Part shown: positions 29,489 to 40,960 of the stretch, piece by piece
How the letters are laid out: each line of letters begins with the position of its first letter
How positions within the stretch are numbered: position 1 is the stretch's first letter
Source of the DNA: Ichthyophis bannanicus
Taxonomy: Eukaryota > Chordata > Amphibia > Gymnophiona > Ichthyophiidae
Direction: 5' to 3'
DNA: 64,000 bases
Assembly: GCA_033557465.1 (NCBI GenBank)
Contig: CM066039.1
Location: forward strand, 401,841,440 to 401,905,439
Notes under the pieces: generated by a model
The model's database searches: none
Told to the model about the DNA's origin: nothing
The model's input: the letters and a program-made list of their open reading frames with translations, nothing else
Made by a program: the position numbers and the translations under genes

Positions 29489-32249
29489 TCATAGCGTAAA
29501 CAATTGATCCACGTTTATCCGTTCCACTCCATTCATTAATTTATAGACCTCTATCATATCTCCCCTCAGCCATCTCTTCTCCAGGCTAAAGAGCCCTAAC
29601 CTTCTTAGCCTCTCTTCATAGGAGTAGCCTTCCATCCCCTTCACCAATTTGGTGGCTCTTCTCTGTACTTTTTCTAATAACGCTATGTCCTTTTTAAGAT
29701 ACGGTGACCAGAATTGCACACAATATTCAAGGTGCGGTCGTACCATGGAGCGATACAGAGGCATTATAATATCCTCTGTTTTGTTCTCCATCCCTTTCCT
29801 TATACCTAGCATTCTATTTGCTTTCTTGGCCACCGCTGCACACTCGGCGGAGGGTTTTAACATGTTATCCACGATGACTCCTAAATCTTTTTCCTGGGTG
29901 GTGGTTTCTAATGTGGAGCCTTGCATCGTGTAACTATAGTGTGGGTTGTTCTTTCCTAGGTGCATAACTTTGCACTTGTCCACATTAAATTTCATCTGCC
30001 ATTTGGATGCCCAGTCTTCCAATTTATCCAGATCCTCCTGCAGTTTTCCACAATCCTCTTGGGTTTTAACAACTTTAAACAGTTTTGTGTCATCTGCAAA
30101 TTTGATAACCTCACTAGTTATTCCCTTTTCCAGGTCATTTATAAATATGTCAAAAAGCAGCGGACCCAGTACAGATCCCTGGGGTACTCCACTATTCACC
30201 TGTTTCCATTGGGAATATTGGCCATTTAGCCCTACCCTCTGCTTTCTATCTTTTAACCAGTTCCTGATCCACAATAGTACACTGCCTCCTATCCCATGAC
30301 TTTTTAGCTTCGCCAAAAGTCTCTGATGGGGGACTTTGTCAAAAGCTTTCTGAAAATCCAGATACACCATATCAACCGACTCACCTTTGTCTACCTGTTT
30401 ATGCACACCTTCAAAAAAACATATCAGATTAGTAAGACAAGATCTTCCTTGTCTAAAGCCATGATGGCTGTCTCCCATTAGGCCATGACTATCTACATGC
30501 TGTGTAATTTTGTTCTTTATGATGGTTTCTACCATTTTCCCTGGTACTGACGTCAGGCTCACCGGTCTGTAAGTTCCCGGGTCACCCTTGGAACCCTTTT
30601 TAAAAATTGGTGTTACGTTGGCGACCCTCCAATCTTCAGGTATTACAGATGATTTTAATGAAAGTTCACAGATTACCAATAGCAGGTCTGCAATCTCATA
30701 TTTCAGTTCTTTCAACACTCTGGGATGTATACCATCCGGTCCAGGTGATTTGCTACTATTCAGTTTATCAAATAGTTGTAATATATCTTCCCGGTGTAGC
30801 GATATTTCTCTCAATTCCTCTGCAGTATCACCTTTAAATACCACTTCAGTCTTGGGTAACATCCCTACATCTTCCTCAGTAAAGACCGAAGCAAAGAATT
30901 CATTCAGTCTCTCTGCTATAGCCTTGTTTCCTCTTACTGCCCCTTTTACCCCTCTATCATCTAATGGTCCAATTGACTCTCTCACAGGCCTTTTGCTACG
31001 AATGTACTTGAAAAAGTCTTTATTTCGTGTTTTTGCTTCCGTAGCAAGTTTCTTCTCAAATTCCCGCTTTGCCTGCCTTATCAATGCTTTGCATTTAACT
31101 TGCCAGTGCTTGTGCTGTTTCCAGTTTATCATTTGGCTCTTTTTTCCATTTCCTGAAGGTTGCTTTTTTGGCAGCAACAGCCTCTCTGACCTCACCTTTA
31201 AACCATGCTGGCAGTTTTTTGGACTTTCTTCCACTTTTCTTAATGCGTGGAATACAGCTGGTCTGGGCTTCGAGGATAGTATTTTTTAAATAACACCCAA
31301 GCTTGCTGTAAGTCTTTAACCTTTGGAACCGCTCCTTTTAGTTTTTTCCTAACTATATTCCTCATTCTATCATAGTCTCCCTTTTGAAAGTTAAAAGGTA
31401 GTACTGTGGATGCCTTTACTATCTGTCCTCCACTAATTAAATCAAACATGATCATACTATGATCACTATTGCCAAGTGATCCCAACACCCTTATTTCTTG
31501 CACCAGATCTGGCGTTCCACTAAGGACTAGGTCCAGTATGGCTTCCCCTCTGGTCGGTTCATGAACCAGCTGCTCCAAGAAGCAGTCATTTATTCCATCT
31601 AGAAACTTTATCTCTTTAGCTTGTCCTGCTGTGGCACTGACCCAGTCGATACCGGGGTAATTGAAATCACCCATTATTACTACTCTGTTGTGACTTTTGT
31701 TAGCTTCCTTGATTTCTTTGAGCATTTCATCATCCATTTGTTCATTCTGGCCAGGTGGTCGATAGTATACTCCCACTGCCATCACCTTCCCCTTCATAAA
31801 TGGAATTTCAATCCATAGAGATTCTACAGCAAATTTTGTTCCCTGCAAAACTTTAATCCTTTCTGACTCAATGCCCTCTCTAACAGAGCACAACCGCTCC
31901 ACCAATTTGATCAGCTCTATCATTACGATATAGTTTGTATCCAGGTATCACAGTGTCCCACTGGTTATCCTCCTTCCACCATGTCTCAGAGTGCAATCAT
32001 ATCTAACCTCTCATTTAGTGCTATATATTCTAACTCTCCCATCTTATTGTTTAGACTTCTAGCATTGGCATACAAGCATTTTAGAGACTGTATTTTTTTC
32101 ATATTAATCTGGCTATTGGTAGGCAGGGGTAATTTGGAATCTTTATGCTCTGTCTGCTCCTTACTCAAGGGCATTTGGGCTACTATACTCCCTTTTGGAA
32201 CCTCACTGCTTTTGGTAGTATCCTTCAAGGATACCTTCGTCCGAACCAT
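29489..32249 (-). pseudogene. CR1 ORF2 (endonuclease and reverse transcriptase), two frameshifts and an early stop
   Basis: ORF2 makes the CR1 endonuclease and reverse transcriptase for target-primed integration. The first part (to 31986) contains KCLYANARSLNNKMGELE. The second (31923-31240) contains VGVYYRPPG, IMGDFNYPGIDW and LGNSDHSMI, the APE motifs. The third (31234-29489) is 581 codons with RT motifs SPGPDGIHPRVLK, NVTPIFKKG, LDFQKAFDKVPH, GVPQGSVLGPLLF and FADDTKLF, then the C-terminal CR1 block [13 protein letters not shown]...[13 protein letters not shown] at 29489-29491 cuts the last ~65 residues seen in the copy at 36650-36850. RT itself is intact. Confidence 0.9.
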
Positions 32250-32284
32250 GCACTCCTGGGTGACTGTCGTCTTTCCCCTATTTT

Positions 32285-33002
32285 CTAGTTTAAAAGCTTC
32301 TCTCTCTCTTTTTTAAAGGTTAATGCCAGCAGTCTGGTCCCATCCTGATTAAGGTGAAGCCCATCCCTTCGGAAGAGCCCCCCCTTTCCCCAGAATGTTC
32401 CCCAGTTCCTAACAAATCCAAAACCCTCATCTTTGCACCATTGTCTCATCCACGCATTGAGACTCCGGAGCTCTGCCTGTCTTTTGGGTCCTGCACGTGG
32501 AACAGGAAGCATTTCGGAGAACGCTATCCTGGAAGTTCTGGATTTCAACTTCCTACCTAAAAGCTTAAATTTAGCCTCCAGAACTTCCCTACCACATTTT
32601 CCTATGTCATTGGTACCAACATGTACCAAGACAGCAGACTCCTCCCCAGCACTATCTATGATCCTATCTAGGCTGTGCGTGAGGTCCGCTACCTTTGCAC
32701 CAGGCAGGCATGTTACCAGGCGATCCTCACGTCCACCAGCCACCCAGCTATCTACATTCCTAATGATTGAATCACCAACTATAACAGCGGTAGGTCTCGT
32801 CCATGTACTTCTCTGTCTTTCTTATGTCTTCCAGGTCTGCTACTCTAGCCTCTAGAGAACAGACTCGTTCCCTGAGAGCAAAGAGTTCTTTGCACTTAGT
32901 GCATACGTAAGACCTCTCACCAACTGGGAGAAAATCATACATGTGACACTCAATGCAAAAGACCGGAGAACCCCCATCTCGTTGCTGGACTTCTGTCTGC
33001 AT
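32285..33002 (-). pseudogene. CR1 ORF1 with zinc-ribbon-like N-terminus and SGNH esterase-like domain
   Basis: The N-terminal piece (33002-32772) has two Cys pairs (FCIECHMYDF..., YVCTKCKELF) and a short coiled coil (LRERVCSLEARVADLEDI). The second piece (32743-32285), one frame away, has VHVGTNDIGK and DGLHLNQDG, blocks III and V of SGNH/GDSL hydrolases. This esterase-like domain is a known feature of CR1 ORF1. The GDS serine block lies near the frame junction and reads as VVIGDSIIRN in the text around 32770-32745. Compare the intact ORF1 at 55203-56147. Confidence 0.8.
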
Positions 33003-33324
33003 CTTAGTTTAAAGCTTGTTTAGGTCTTTTAAATTCTGTATATAATAAGGATTGGTGTAGATGCTTATACCAATAAAAGTGTATCTAATACCCCTAATAC
33101 ACCCTGTGTACCTGAAGCTTAAGTAATTAATCTCAGGTCCTCTGTGTATGACTGATTTGGATAACGAGCTGCACCTGAGAGCAGCCCCTTTCCTCTAAGA
33201 TGTGCAAGTACCTATAAAACTACAATTACCCCAGGGGTGGGTGGGTGCTGGGGAGGGAGGGAGGGAGATAAGTCCTATTAAAGAGGGCAGTTACAAGGTA
33301 CCCTGTCCTGAACCCTCAGCAGGG

Positions 33325-35535
33325 GGAGGGGGGTACCACACAAAGCCCAGTTAGTAGGGAGATCCTGGATTTTCTACAGGGAGAACTGTTTCAGCATCGG
33401 GTAACTGAAACCATACAGGAGGGAGGGAGGGACCTCGTATCTACAAATGGGGAGAATGTTTCTGATGTTGTAGTAGTAGGGGATCATCTGGAATGAACTC
33501 AAGTGGAGATGGTTCTTTCAGAGATGAGGGTCCTAGACAGGAAATCTAACTTGGAAAAGATGGAAGAATAGTTCAAGGGGTCATTTAGTGGATAGCAACA
33601 TCTTGGAGAACAGCAGTAGGCAAAACTTAGAGAGATATTTTAAGGACACAAACCTTTTTATTGGAAAACTATAAAGTCAGAGGAAAAAGAGGCCACTATG
33701 GTTTTCAGAAGGAGTAGCTGAAAAGGTAAGGAAAAAAGAGCATAACCCTCAAACTATAAGAGATCATAAAAAAAGGTAGACAAAACAATATTTGGAGAAG
33801 CATCTGGTAGAGTAGTCATGAAAGCAAAGATGCAAATGGAGGAACAAATAATCAATGCAGTAAAATATGGGGTCAAGACTTATTTATTAAGGTATGTTGG
33901 TGACAGGAGCAAGTGCAAAGTTTGCAATGTAATACTCAAGGATGAGGGGGAGGCTGAAGAGGATAAAGCATATATATTTATGTTCTATTTCACAGAGTAA
34001 AGGCCAGGAATGGGACCTCAGAAAACAAACACAAATAGGACTTGAAGTGAGGTACAACTTAACTATTTTCAGAATACTTTGTTAGTGAGGAGTCAGCAAA
34101 ACTAAAAGTAGACAAAATGATGGGAGCAGAGGCTCTGTTGGCTAACATTTTCAATGCTTTTTTAGAACTTGGAGTGATCCCAGAGGACTGGAGATGGGTG
34201 AATGTGGTTCTTGTCCACAAAAGTGGAAAAAACAGGTTGGTAACTACAAACTGGTTAGTCTGAGCTCTGTAGTGGATAAATTAATGGAAATGCTGCTAAA
34301 GTGGAAGATTGTACAGTTTCTGGAATCCAAGGGACTATGGGATCCGAGACAACATGTTTTTATTACAGGTAGGCCTTGTCAGACAAATCTGATTGATTTC
34401 TTTGGCTGGGTGACTAGAGAATTGGATTGGGGAAAGCACCATAATTTTCAGCAAGGCCTTTGACACTGTTCACATTGGTAACTTTGCCTTGTGGTGTTAT
34501 ATAAATGAGAAGCAGTAGTGGTAGTACAAAAACCTCAGCGCTCTTGAGATGTACCATAAAGTGACTGACTGAATAAAAACTGCTAAAGTAGGAGGTTCTA
34601 AAGGGTAGTAGTAAATGGAGTTCACTGAGTATAGGAGTGTTACCAGAAGCATTGCCAGTGGTCCATCAGGAAAAGTATGATACCAAAATCTGCAAAGAGT
34701 AGACACCCTGGAAGGTGTGGATACCATAAAGAGGGATCTAGTGAAGCTTAAAGAATAGTCGAGAATTTGGTAGCTAAGATTTAATACTAAAACAATGCAG
34801 GGTCATACATCCGGGCTGCAAAACACAAGGGAGTGGTACTGTATAGGGGGTGAAATTCTTCAATGTACAAAAGAGTAGCAAGACCTGGAAGAGATTGTAC
34901 TGGATGATCTTAAAGTTGCCAAACAGGTAGAAAAGACGATGGCAAAAGCTAGAAGGATGCTTGGGTGCATAGGGAGAGGAATGGCCAGCAGAAGAAAGGA
35001 GATGATAGTGCCTCTGTGTAAGTCTTTGGTGAGACCTCATTTGGAGTACTGTGTATAATTCTGGAGACCGCACCTTCAAAAGGATATAAACAGGATGGAG
35101 TTGTTGCAGAGGGTGTCTAGCAAAATGGTCACTGGTCTTTATCATATGGCATATGGGGACAGACAAAGATCTCAACATATACAGGGCTATGGAGAAATGT
35201 AAATACCTCCATGGTATATACTTGCACAGGAGGTGGCCCTCTTCCAGTTGAGAGGAAGCTCTAGAATGAGGGGTCATAGGATGAAGGCAAAAGGGAGAAG
35301 ACCCAGGCATAATCTGTGGATTTTTTTCTTTAAAGAAAGGGTGGCTGATGCATGGAACAGCCTCCCAGTGGAAGTGGTGGAGATGAGAACTATATCTGAA
35401 TTCAAAAAAGCATGGAACTAGTACAGAGGGTCTCTGAGGGAGAGAAAGGAATTGTAAATAGATCTTATGGATGACCAGATTGGACAGACCATATCATCTC
35501 TATCTGGCATTGTTTTGTGTGTTTCTGTATTTATA
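33325..35535 (+). pseudogene. CR1 subfamily-I element, 3' part (endonuclease end, RT, 3' end)
   Basis: This continues the fragment at 28500-28852. It holds the endonuclease end (GELFQHRVTE..., NGENVSDVVVVGDH, about 33390-33490), a basic linker and RT pieces (VIPEDWRWVNVV, VSLSSVVDKLMEMLLKWKI, FITGRPCQTNLIDFF at about 34170-34410). The C-terminal block PHLEYCV*FWRPHLQKDI is at about 35040, and MRGHRMKAKG...VADAWNSLPVEVVEMRTISEFKKAWN follows at 35270-35420. It ends with the subfamily-I 3' motif (GGACAGACCATATCATCTC... at 35490). Many stops. Confidence 0.8.
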
Positions 35536-35689
35536 AGGAGATGTGTAGGTATCGCATGATGCTCTTCTGGGCAAAAATGAACCCCATCCTGTTTATTAAA
35601 ACTGCTGTGAGTATCGAATTACACCATACTAAAGGATTTTATCATATGCACAAATATATCGAAAAATCTTTAATAGGGATGGCTGGAAA

Positions 35690-35927
35690 AGTCGCTAAGA
35701 GAAATAAAGACAAAACGTAGCCTGCAGAGCTTAAAATGGCAGCTCCAGGAGAGGAGCCACAAGACCTATGCCAAGTGGTGATCCAGCAACTTACTGAGGC
35801 AGTGGTGCAAAGCACTAGATAGGCACTTTACTCAGCTTGGTGAGCAGTTAGCAACGATGTTAGCTTCAATTTCGGACTTTAATACCAGAGTTCCTGAAAT
35901 GGAACAGAGAGTTGATGGAGCTTTGGA
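35690..35927 (+). pseudogene. L1 ORF1 N-terminal fragment
   Basis: The text encodes a short L1-like ORF1 start: MAGKVAKRNKDKT at 35682-35720, then ELKMAAPGEEPQ, and the coiled-coil-like segment around VIQQLTEAVVQ and ATMLASISDF in shifted frames. It is directly joined at about 35928 to CR1 3' sequence. It is distinct in sequence from the L1 at 51532. Confidence 0.55.
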
Positions 35928-36100
35928 ACTTGCTGCCGGAGGATATGGTAAAAGCAGGTAATGTAGTTGGATTTTTTAAAAACAAAAGGTTTGGACAAAT
36001 TCCTGGAGGAAAAGTCCATAAACCATTACTAAGGTAGTCGAGGAGAAAACCACTGCTTATCCCAGCACGGAATCTATCTACCTTTTGGGAACCTTTAGAG
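35928..36100 (+). pseudogene. CR1 subfamily-II 3' fragment
   Basis: It encodes ELLPEDMVKAGNVVGFFKNKRFGQIPGGK-like text (C-terminus of CR1 ORF2, compare 36745-36850), then unique sequence from about 36040. Confidence 0.65.
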
Positions 36101-37026
36101 GATCTTGATAAATTGGAAGACTGGGCATCAAAATGGCAGATGAAATTTAATGTGGACAAGTGCAAAGTTATGCACCTAGGGAAGAACAACCCAAACTATG
36201 GTTACACAATGCAAGGTTCCACATTAGGAACCACCACCCAGGAAAAAGATTTAGGCGTCATTGTGGATACCATGTTAAAACCCTCGACCCAGTGTGCAGC
36301 GGCAGCCAAGAGAGCAAATAGAATGCTAGGTATGATAAGGAAAGGAATGGAAAATAAAACAAAAGATATTATAATGCCTCTATAATGTTCCATGGTGAGA
36401 CCGCACCTTGAATATTGTGTGCAATTCTGGTCGCCGTATCTTAAAAAGGATATAGCGTTATTAGAAAAGGTTCAGAGAAGAGCCACCAAAATGGTAAAGG
36501 GGATGGAAGGATACTCTTATGAAGAAAGGCTAAAAAGGTTAGGGCTCTTTAACCTGGAAAAGAGACGGCTGAGGGGAGATATGATAGAAGTCTATAAATT
36601 AATGAACGGAATGGAACGGGTAAACGTAGATCGATTGTTTACGTTATCAGAATATAGAAAGACTAGGGGACATGCAATGAAGCTACAGGGTAAACTATTT
36701 AAGACTAATAAAAGAAAATATTTTTTCACTCAACGTGTAATCAAACTCTGGAATTTGTTACTGGAGGATGTAGTAAAGGCTGTTAGTGTAGCTGGGTTTA
36801 AAAAAGGTTTGGACAAGTTCCTGGAGGAAAGGTCCATAAACCATTATTAAGAAGGGACCCAGGATATCAATGCTTGACCCAGTACAAGCATTGCAGAACC
36901 TGTGTCTTTTGTGGAAACTGCTAGGTACGTATGACCTAGATTGGCCACTGTTGGAAACAGGATACTGGGCTTGATGGACCTTGGTCTGACCCAGTATGGC
37001 ATATCTTATGATCTTATATTCTTATA
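36098..37026 (+). pseudogene. CR1 subfamily-II, 5'-truncated copy with RT C-terminus and 3' end
   Basis: It starts in the RT thumb (LDKLEDWASKWQMKFNVDKCKVMHLGKNN) and runs 83 codons to a TAA at 36383. It then continues open 36392-36850 ([25 protein letters not shown]... to [10 protein letters not shown]), the natural C-terminus missing from the copy at 29489. The 3' UTR ends in CTGACCCAGTATGGCATATCTTATG at about 37010. A single stop separates the two open parts. 5' truncation is typical of CR1. Confidence 0.85.
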
Positions 37027-37130
37027 ACTTGACAGATGCTTGTGACCTGGACTGGCCACTTTTGAAAACAGAATACTAGGCTTGATGGATCTTGGTCTGC
37101 CCCAATATGGCAGTTATATCCTTATTTTAT
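37027..37130 (+). repeat. Additional CR1 3' end, about 100 bp
   Basis: CTTGTGACCTGGACTGGCCAC...GGCTTGATGGATCTTGGTCTGCCCCAATATGGCAG repeats the CR1 3' UTR once more, with divergence. It lies just beyond the previous CR1 end. Confidence 0.7.
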
Positions 37131-37795
37131 GAAAACTTAAAAAGCCGCCATTTGAAGCTGGTTTTTAATCTCAAACCCTGGCTTTTCCAATCATAGCACT
37201 GTTGATTTTACAATATTTGCTGTAATAAATTTAAGTCCTGAAACCTCTTTTCTCATTTGTATATAGAGCTGTACATGGCTAATAGCATTACACAAATAGT
37301 GAACAGTAATGCTTGCAATTTATTTGTGTAGAAAGTTTATCCTTATGTGATCAGCAATCATGTCCTTCATAACGTTTACATGTTCTGTACCAAATCCTAC
37401 CACCTACTGCGCATTACAGGCATTTAATATTTGGTAACTTTCCACTCACCCCTTTTCTTTCCCTAAAGGCTTCCATCCTGTTTCTCCTGAAAAACATGAA
37501 AAACAAGAATATGTTTATGCTCACCGAATGCAAAGAATAGCAATATCAACCTCTTTTATTTATTTTATTTATTTAATTTGGCAAAATTGTCAGTTAGCAA
37601 ATGCAGCAAAATGCACATTATTCAGAAGAAAGAAAGAAGGTTCTTCCTTTCTATCAGGCCACAATAATGTGACGGCACACTTTAGATGACATGAAGATAT
37701 CTAGGTCAGGACGTACACAAATCTGGTGATATTTTAGAAAAGACTCTGCCAAAAATGGAGCCTTTTCTAAAATATATGCAAGGAACTGCACCCAT
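37131..37795. other. Unassigned A/T-rich interval
   Basis: Holds an (ATTT)n run at 37556-37580 that may be another retroposon tail. Nothing else recognised. Confidence 0.4.
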
Positions 37796-37876
37796 GTGGA
37801 GGAGTAGCCTAATGGTTAGAGCACTGGCTTGGGAACCAAGAGACCAGGGTTTGATTCCCACTAATACTCCTTGTAG
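37796..37876 (+). mobile_element. tRNA-like SINE head
   Basis: GTGGAGGAGTAGCCTAATGGTTAGAGCA is an A-box-like start and GGTTTGATTCCC (37848-37859) a B box. The first 35 bases match the head of the SINE at 55079 (minus strand). The body and stem-loop tail are absent. The flanking GGAGGAGTAGCC extension and the second, longer copy argue for a SINE, not a tRNA gene. Confidence 0.65.
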
Positions 37877-37891
37877 GGTTAGGGTTAAATA

Positions 37892-37965
37892 AATAAATAT
37901 ACAGCAGAACGAGCCACTTTACAAACCTACACATGGGGAAAATCAACAAAGGATTAGAGTTAAAT
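37892..37965. repeat. Spacer repeat copy 1 (left of DIRS element 3)
   Basis: TAAATATACAGCAGAACGAG-CCACTTTACAAACC-TACACATGGGGAAAATCAACAAAGGAT recurs at 43186-43252 and 49050-49112 with few differences. Confidence 0.85.
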
Positions 37966-38226
37966 AAAGCGTAGTTACTCACCTGTAACAGGTGTTCTCC
38001 AGGGACAGCAGGAATCAGTCCTCACATATGGGTGACGTCGGCAGGGCCCTTGTGCGGAGCAAATCCCCAGCTTTCAAAGAAAGCTTTTGGGAATTGTATC
38101 ACGCACGCACGGTCCCCTTCCCACCCAAGGGTGCCATCTTGCTCAGTCATATGACATAGCTAAAAAGGCGGCAAAAGAATAAAAATTAACAACAGGACTA
38201 CAACTCCAAGGGGAGGAGGGAGGGTC

Positions 38227-38332
38227 GTGAGGATTGATTCCTGCTGTCCCTGGAGAACACCTGTTACAGGTGAGTAACTACGCTTTCTCCAGGAACAAGC
38301 AGGAAGTCAGTCCTCACATATGGGACTCCCCA
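38227..38332. repeat. Internal complementary region of DIRS element 3
   Basis: It is the inverse of the left end (GTGAGGATTGATTCCTGCTGTCCC...GGTGAGTAACTACGC) joined to the inverse of the right end (TTTCTCCAGGAACAAGCAGG...CACATATGG) at about 38283. Confidence 0.82.
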
Positions 38333-40093
38333 GTTATAGGCTACCGAGAACCCATAGCTGAAAACTAGGCTCCCTCTACAAGAGCCACATGCAGCCACAA
38401 TAGGTTTTCTAACTGAGAGAGTAACACTCCGGTAGCCTGACAAAGGGTCGAAGCGTAGGAGTTGCCTAGACCTCGAAAAGGTTACGGAGTACAGCCTGGC
38501 CGAAAGCACTGTCCCGCTGGGACTCTGCCCAGGCAGTAATGGGTTGCGAAAGTCTAGCCCGAAGACCACCCTCCATAACTCTCCCCTCGTTGGTCCGCTT
38601 CCCCTTTTTTTTTTTCTTTTTTCTCCCCCCGTCCTCCTGCCCTCTTTCCCCCCCCTGGGCTTTTCCTCCTCTCTACCTTTAATCTGTCTCTCTCTGTCCT
38701 ATCGACTTTTGGCGTTCCCTTTCTGACTTTGTTGCTAGCAGCCTTATTTTTGTATTGTACACCGCCCTGATGCTTCGGCCTGGGCGGTCTATCAAATCGT
38801 GTAAATAAAGATAAAGATAAAGAAAGGTAGCGGCCCAGCAGATGTTTGCTAGTGGAACAGAGCAGAAGCGAGCCACTGATGCCGCCTTAGCCTTGACTCT
38901 GTGGGCCGTAACACGACCCAGCAACGGAAGGTCGGCTGCTCTGTATGCACAGGCGATACAGTCCGCCACCCAGGTAGACAGCGTATGTTTGGAGACGGCC
39001 ATCCCTAGTTTACTGGGGTCATAGGATACGAAGAGCTGCGAAGAACTTCTATGGCCTTGCATACCCTGAATGTAGAAGGCCAGCGCACTCTTACAGTCCA
39101 GGGTATGCAGAACTGTCTCTGCCCGACTAGCATGCGGCCTGGGAAAGAAGGTAGGTAGTACTACCTCCTGATTGAGGTGGAACGAAGAGACCACCTTAGG
39201 TAGAAACTTGGGGTGAGTGCGGAGCACTACCTGGTTCCTACAGAACCTTGTATAAGGCTTATCGGACACCGGGGCCTGAAGCTCACTCACTCGCCGAGCC
39301 AAAATGAGTGCCACCAGGAAAGGTAGCGTAGATGGCAAGTTGCCATCGGCTCAAAAGGCGGCTGAGTAAGCTGCCCTAAGACCGATTTGCCCTCCCATTC
39401 GGTTGCCGGAGGGCGAACCGGGGGCTTCAGAAGAAGTAGGCCTCTTAGGAACCTGGACACCAAAGGATGTGCAGACAGAGGCTTTCCCTCCACTGGGAAG
39501 TGGTGTGTCGTCAAGGCACTGAGGTGAACTCTGACGGAGTTGGACGTAAGGCCCAAATCTGAGAGATGAAGAAGATATTGCAAGACCACTGCAACCTGGC
39601 AAGAGAAAGGATCTTCTTTCTGCTTCTCGCACCACACCCCAAACCTATGCCACTTGAAAGCATAGGTCCGTCTAGTTGATTGCCTCCTTGAGGCCAGCAG
39701 AACTTCTTCCACAATTTTGGGAAGGAGAAATGGTGAGAGAACTACCCTTTCAGCAGCCATGCCATCAGGTTGAGTGATCTGAGGTTGGGGTGCAGAAGAG
39801 TGCCCCCCTCCTGAGACAGGAGGTTGGGATAGGATCCCAGAGGGATTGGGGCCTCCACCGCTAGTTGAAGTAGTAGCGGAAACCAGGGCTATCTCAGCCA
39901 TCTGGGGGCTACCAGAATGACCGAGGCCCTGTCCTGTAGAATTTAGAAAAGGGTTTAGGCCACCAGAGGTGTTGGAGGAAATGCATACAGGAGGCCCACA
40001 GACCATGAGATGAGAAAGGCATCGGCAGCCACTCTGTTTGGATGTGGCTGTCTGGAGCAAAACCGGGACAATTGTAGTTGTGTGGGCTCGCAA
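38333..40093 (-). pseudogene. DIRS element 3 tyrosine recombinase, broken
   Basis: The N-terminal part is open 40093-39287 (LLASRRQSTRRTYAFKWHRF, NSVRVHLSALTTHH). The catalytic part is in another frame, 39338-38830 (ALILARRVSELQ, DCKSALAFYIQG, SKHTLSTWVADCIACAYRAADL, TAHRVKAKAASVARF). The box-II motif HxxR reads HRVK, so the second catalytic Arg is Lys. A retroposon tail at 38570-38822 displaces the C-terminus; the THYCLG tyrosine segment is at about 38545. Confidence 0.82.
38570..38822 (+). mobile_element. Retroposon tail inserted in the DIRS element 3 recombinase
   Basis: This T/C-rich block ends GTACACCGCCCTGATGC-TTCGGCCTGGGCGGTCTATCAAATC followed by (AAAGAT)n at 38803-38822. The stem ACCGCCC/GGGCGGT and loop match the tail at 23775. 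It interrupts the recombinase frame relative to element 4. The family is not identified; left boundary approximate. Confidence 0.65.
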
Positions 40094-40960
40094 ACAAGTC
40101 CAGTTTCGGCTGTCCCCAGGTGTGAAAGAGCCATTGGGCCATATTCGTATCCATCTGCCACTTGTGGGGTTGGAGAATCCTGTTTTGGAGCACCTGAATA
40201 GTGCGATCTCTGGCTTGTTTTACTTCCCTGGCTGACGTGGCTCTGATGAGCCAAATCGTCTAGGTAAGGGAAGACAAAAACTTCTTGAATTCTGAGGAAG
40301 GCTGCCACCACCACCAGGCACTTTGTGAACACCCTGGGGGTGGAGGCTAGGCCAAAGGGAAGCACTCTGTACTGGTAGTGTTTTCCCCCTACCACAAAGC
40401 GTAGATATTGTCTGTGGTCTGGATGAATTAGGATGTGTGTATAAGCATCCTTTAGGTCTAAGGAGCATAGCCAGTCTCCCTGGCGGAGGTAAGGCAGCAA
40501 TATTCCGAGGGAAAGCATTTTGAACTTCTCCCTCACCAGGAATTTGTTTAAGTTGAGCAGGTTGAGGATGGGCCTTAGGCCTCCTGTTCTTTTTGGTATT
40601 AGAAAGTATCTGGAATAGAAGCCTTTGCCCTGCAGGTGGTGGGGCACCGGTTCTACTGCCTGGTCCTCGAGGAGACCTGCCAATTCCTTCAGAAGGTGGT
40701 CCCAGTGAAGGGGAGACCTGAAAGGCTCTCCTGGAAAGTAAGTGGGGGGGCACTTTGGTCAAGTGAAGTAGATAGCCCTGATGGACTATCTGAAGAACCC
40801 AAGTGTCTGTAGTGATGGCCGGCCACCTGTGGGCATACAGGGCAAGCCTTCTCCCTGTGCATTGCCTTTCTCCTATGGTGAGAGGGGCTATGTTCTGGGA
40901 GTCAAAAGCCACTACCAGGCTGGGCCGGGGCCGGTGCCTGGGGTTTGGGAGCTTTCTGCT
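39955..40960 (-). pseudogene. DIRS element 3 RT/RNase H with internal deletion
   Basis: RT is readable from about 40904 (VVAFDSQNIAPLT...) with frame breaks, then open 40683-39955. It shows IPKRTGGLRPILNLLNLNK, SLDLKDAYTHILIHP, VLPFGLASTPRVFTK and VFPYLDD. Right after YLDD (about 40235) the text jumps to the region near the end of RNase H and the methyltransferase-like tail (LFASPTQLQLSRFCSRQ..., LLYAFPPTPLVA). Most of RNase H is missing. A deletion of roughly 0.8 kb relative to element 4 explains this. Confidence 0.82.

Larger units (their letters stand above)
29121..33320 (-). mobile_element. Near full-length CR1 LINE (subfamily II)
   Basis: The 3' end is at 29121, with the CR1-type terminal octamer tail (TTATGTTCTTATG on the sense strand) after CTGACCCAGTATGGCA. 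ORF2 spans 29489-32249 and ORF1 32285-33002, with a GC-richer 5' region to about 33320 (C-rich sense-strand tract opposite 33235-33270). It is inserted in a plus-strand CR1 of another subfamily. Frameshifts and a few stops are present, but the copy is much better preserved than its host element. Confidence 0.88.

Noticed and set aside
32285..32743. Host GDSL lipase or PAF-acetylhydrolase exon
   Set aside because: The SGNH motifs belong to CR1 ORF1, adjacent to CR1 ORF2 in the right order and strand; the same arrangement recurs at 55203-56147.
37796..37876. tRNA gene
   Set aside because: A and B boxes are present, but the start GTGGAGGAGTAGCC matches the SINE head at 55079 and no matching acceptor stem closes it.
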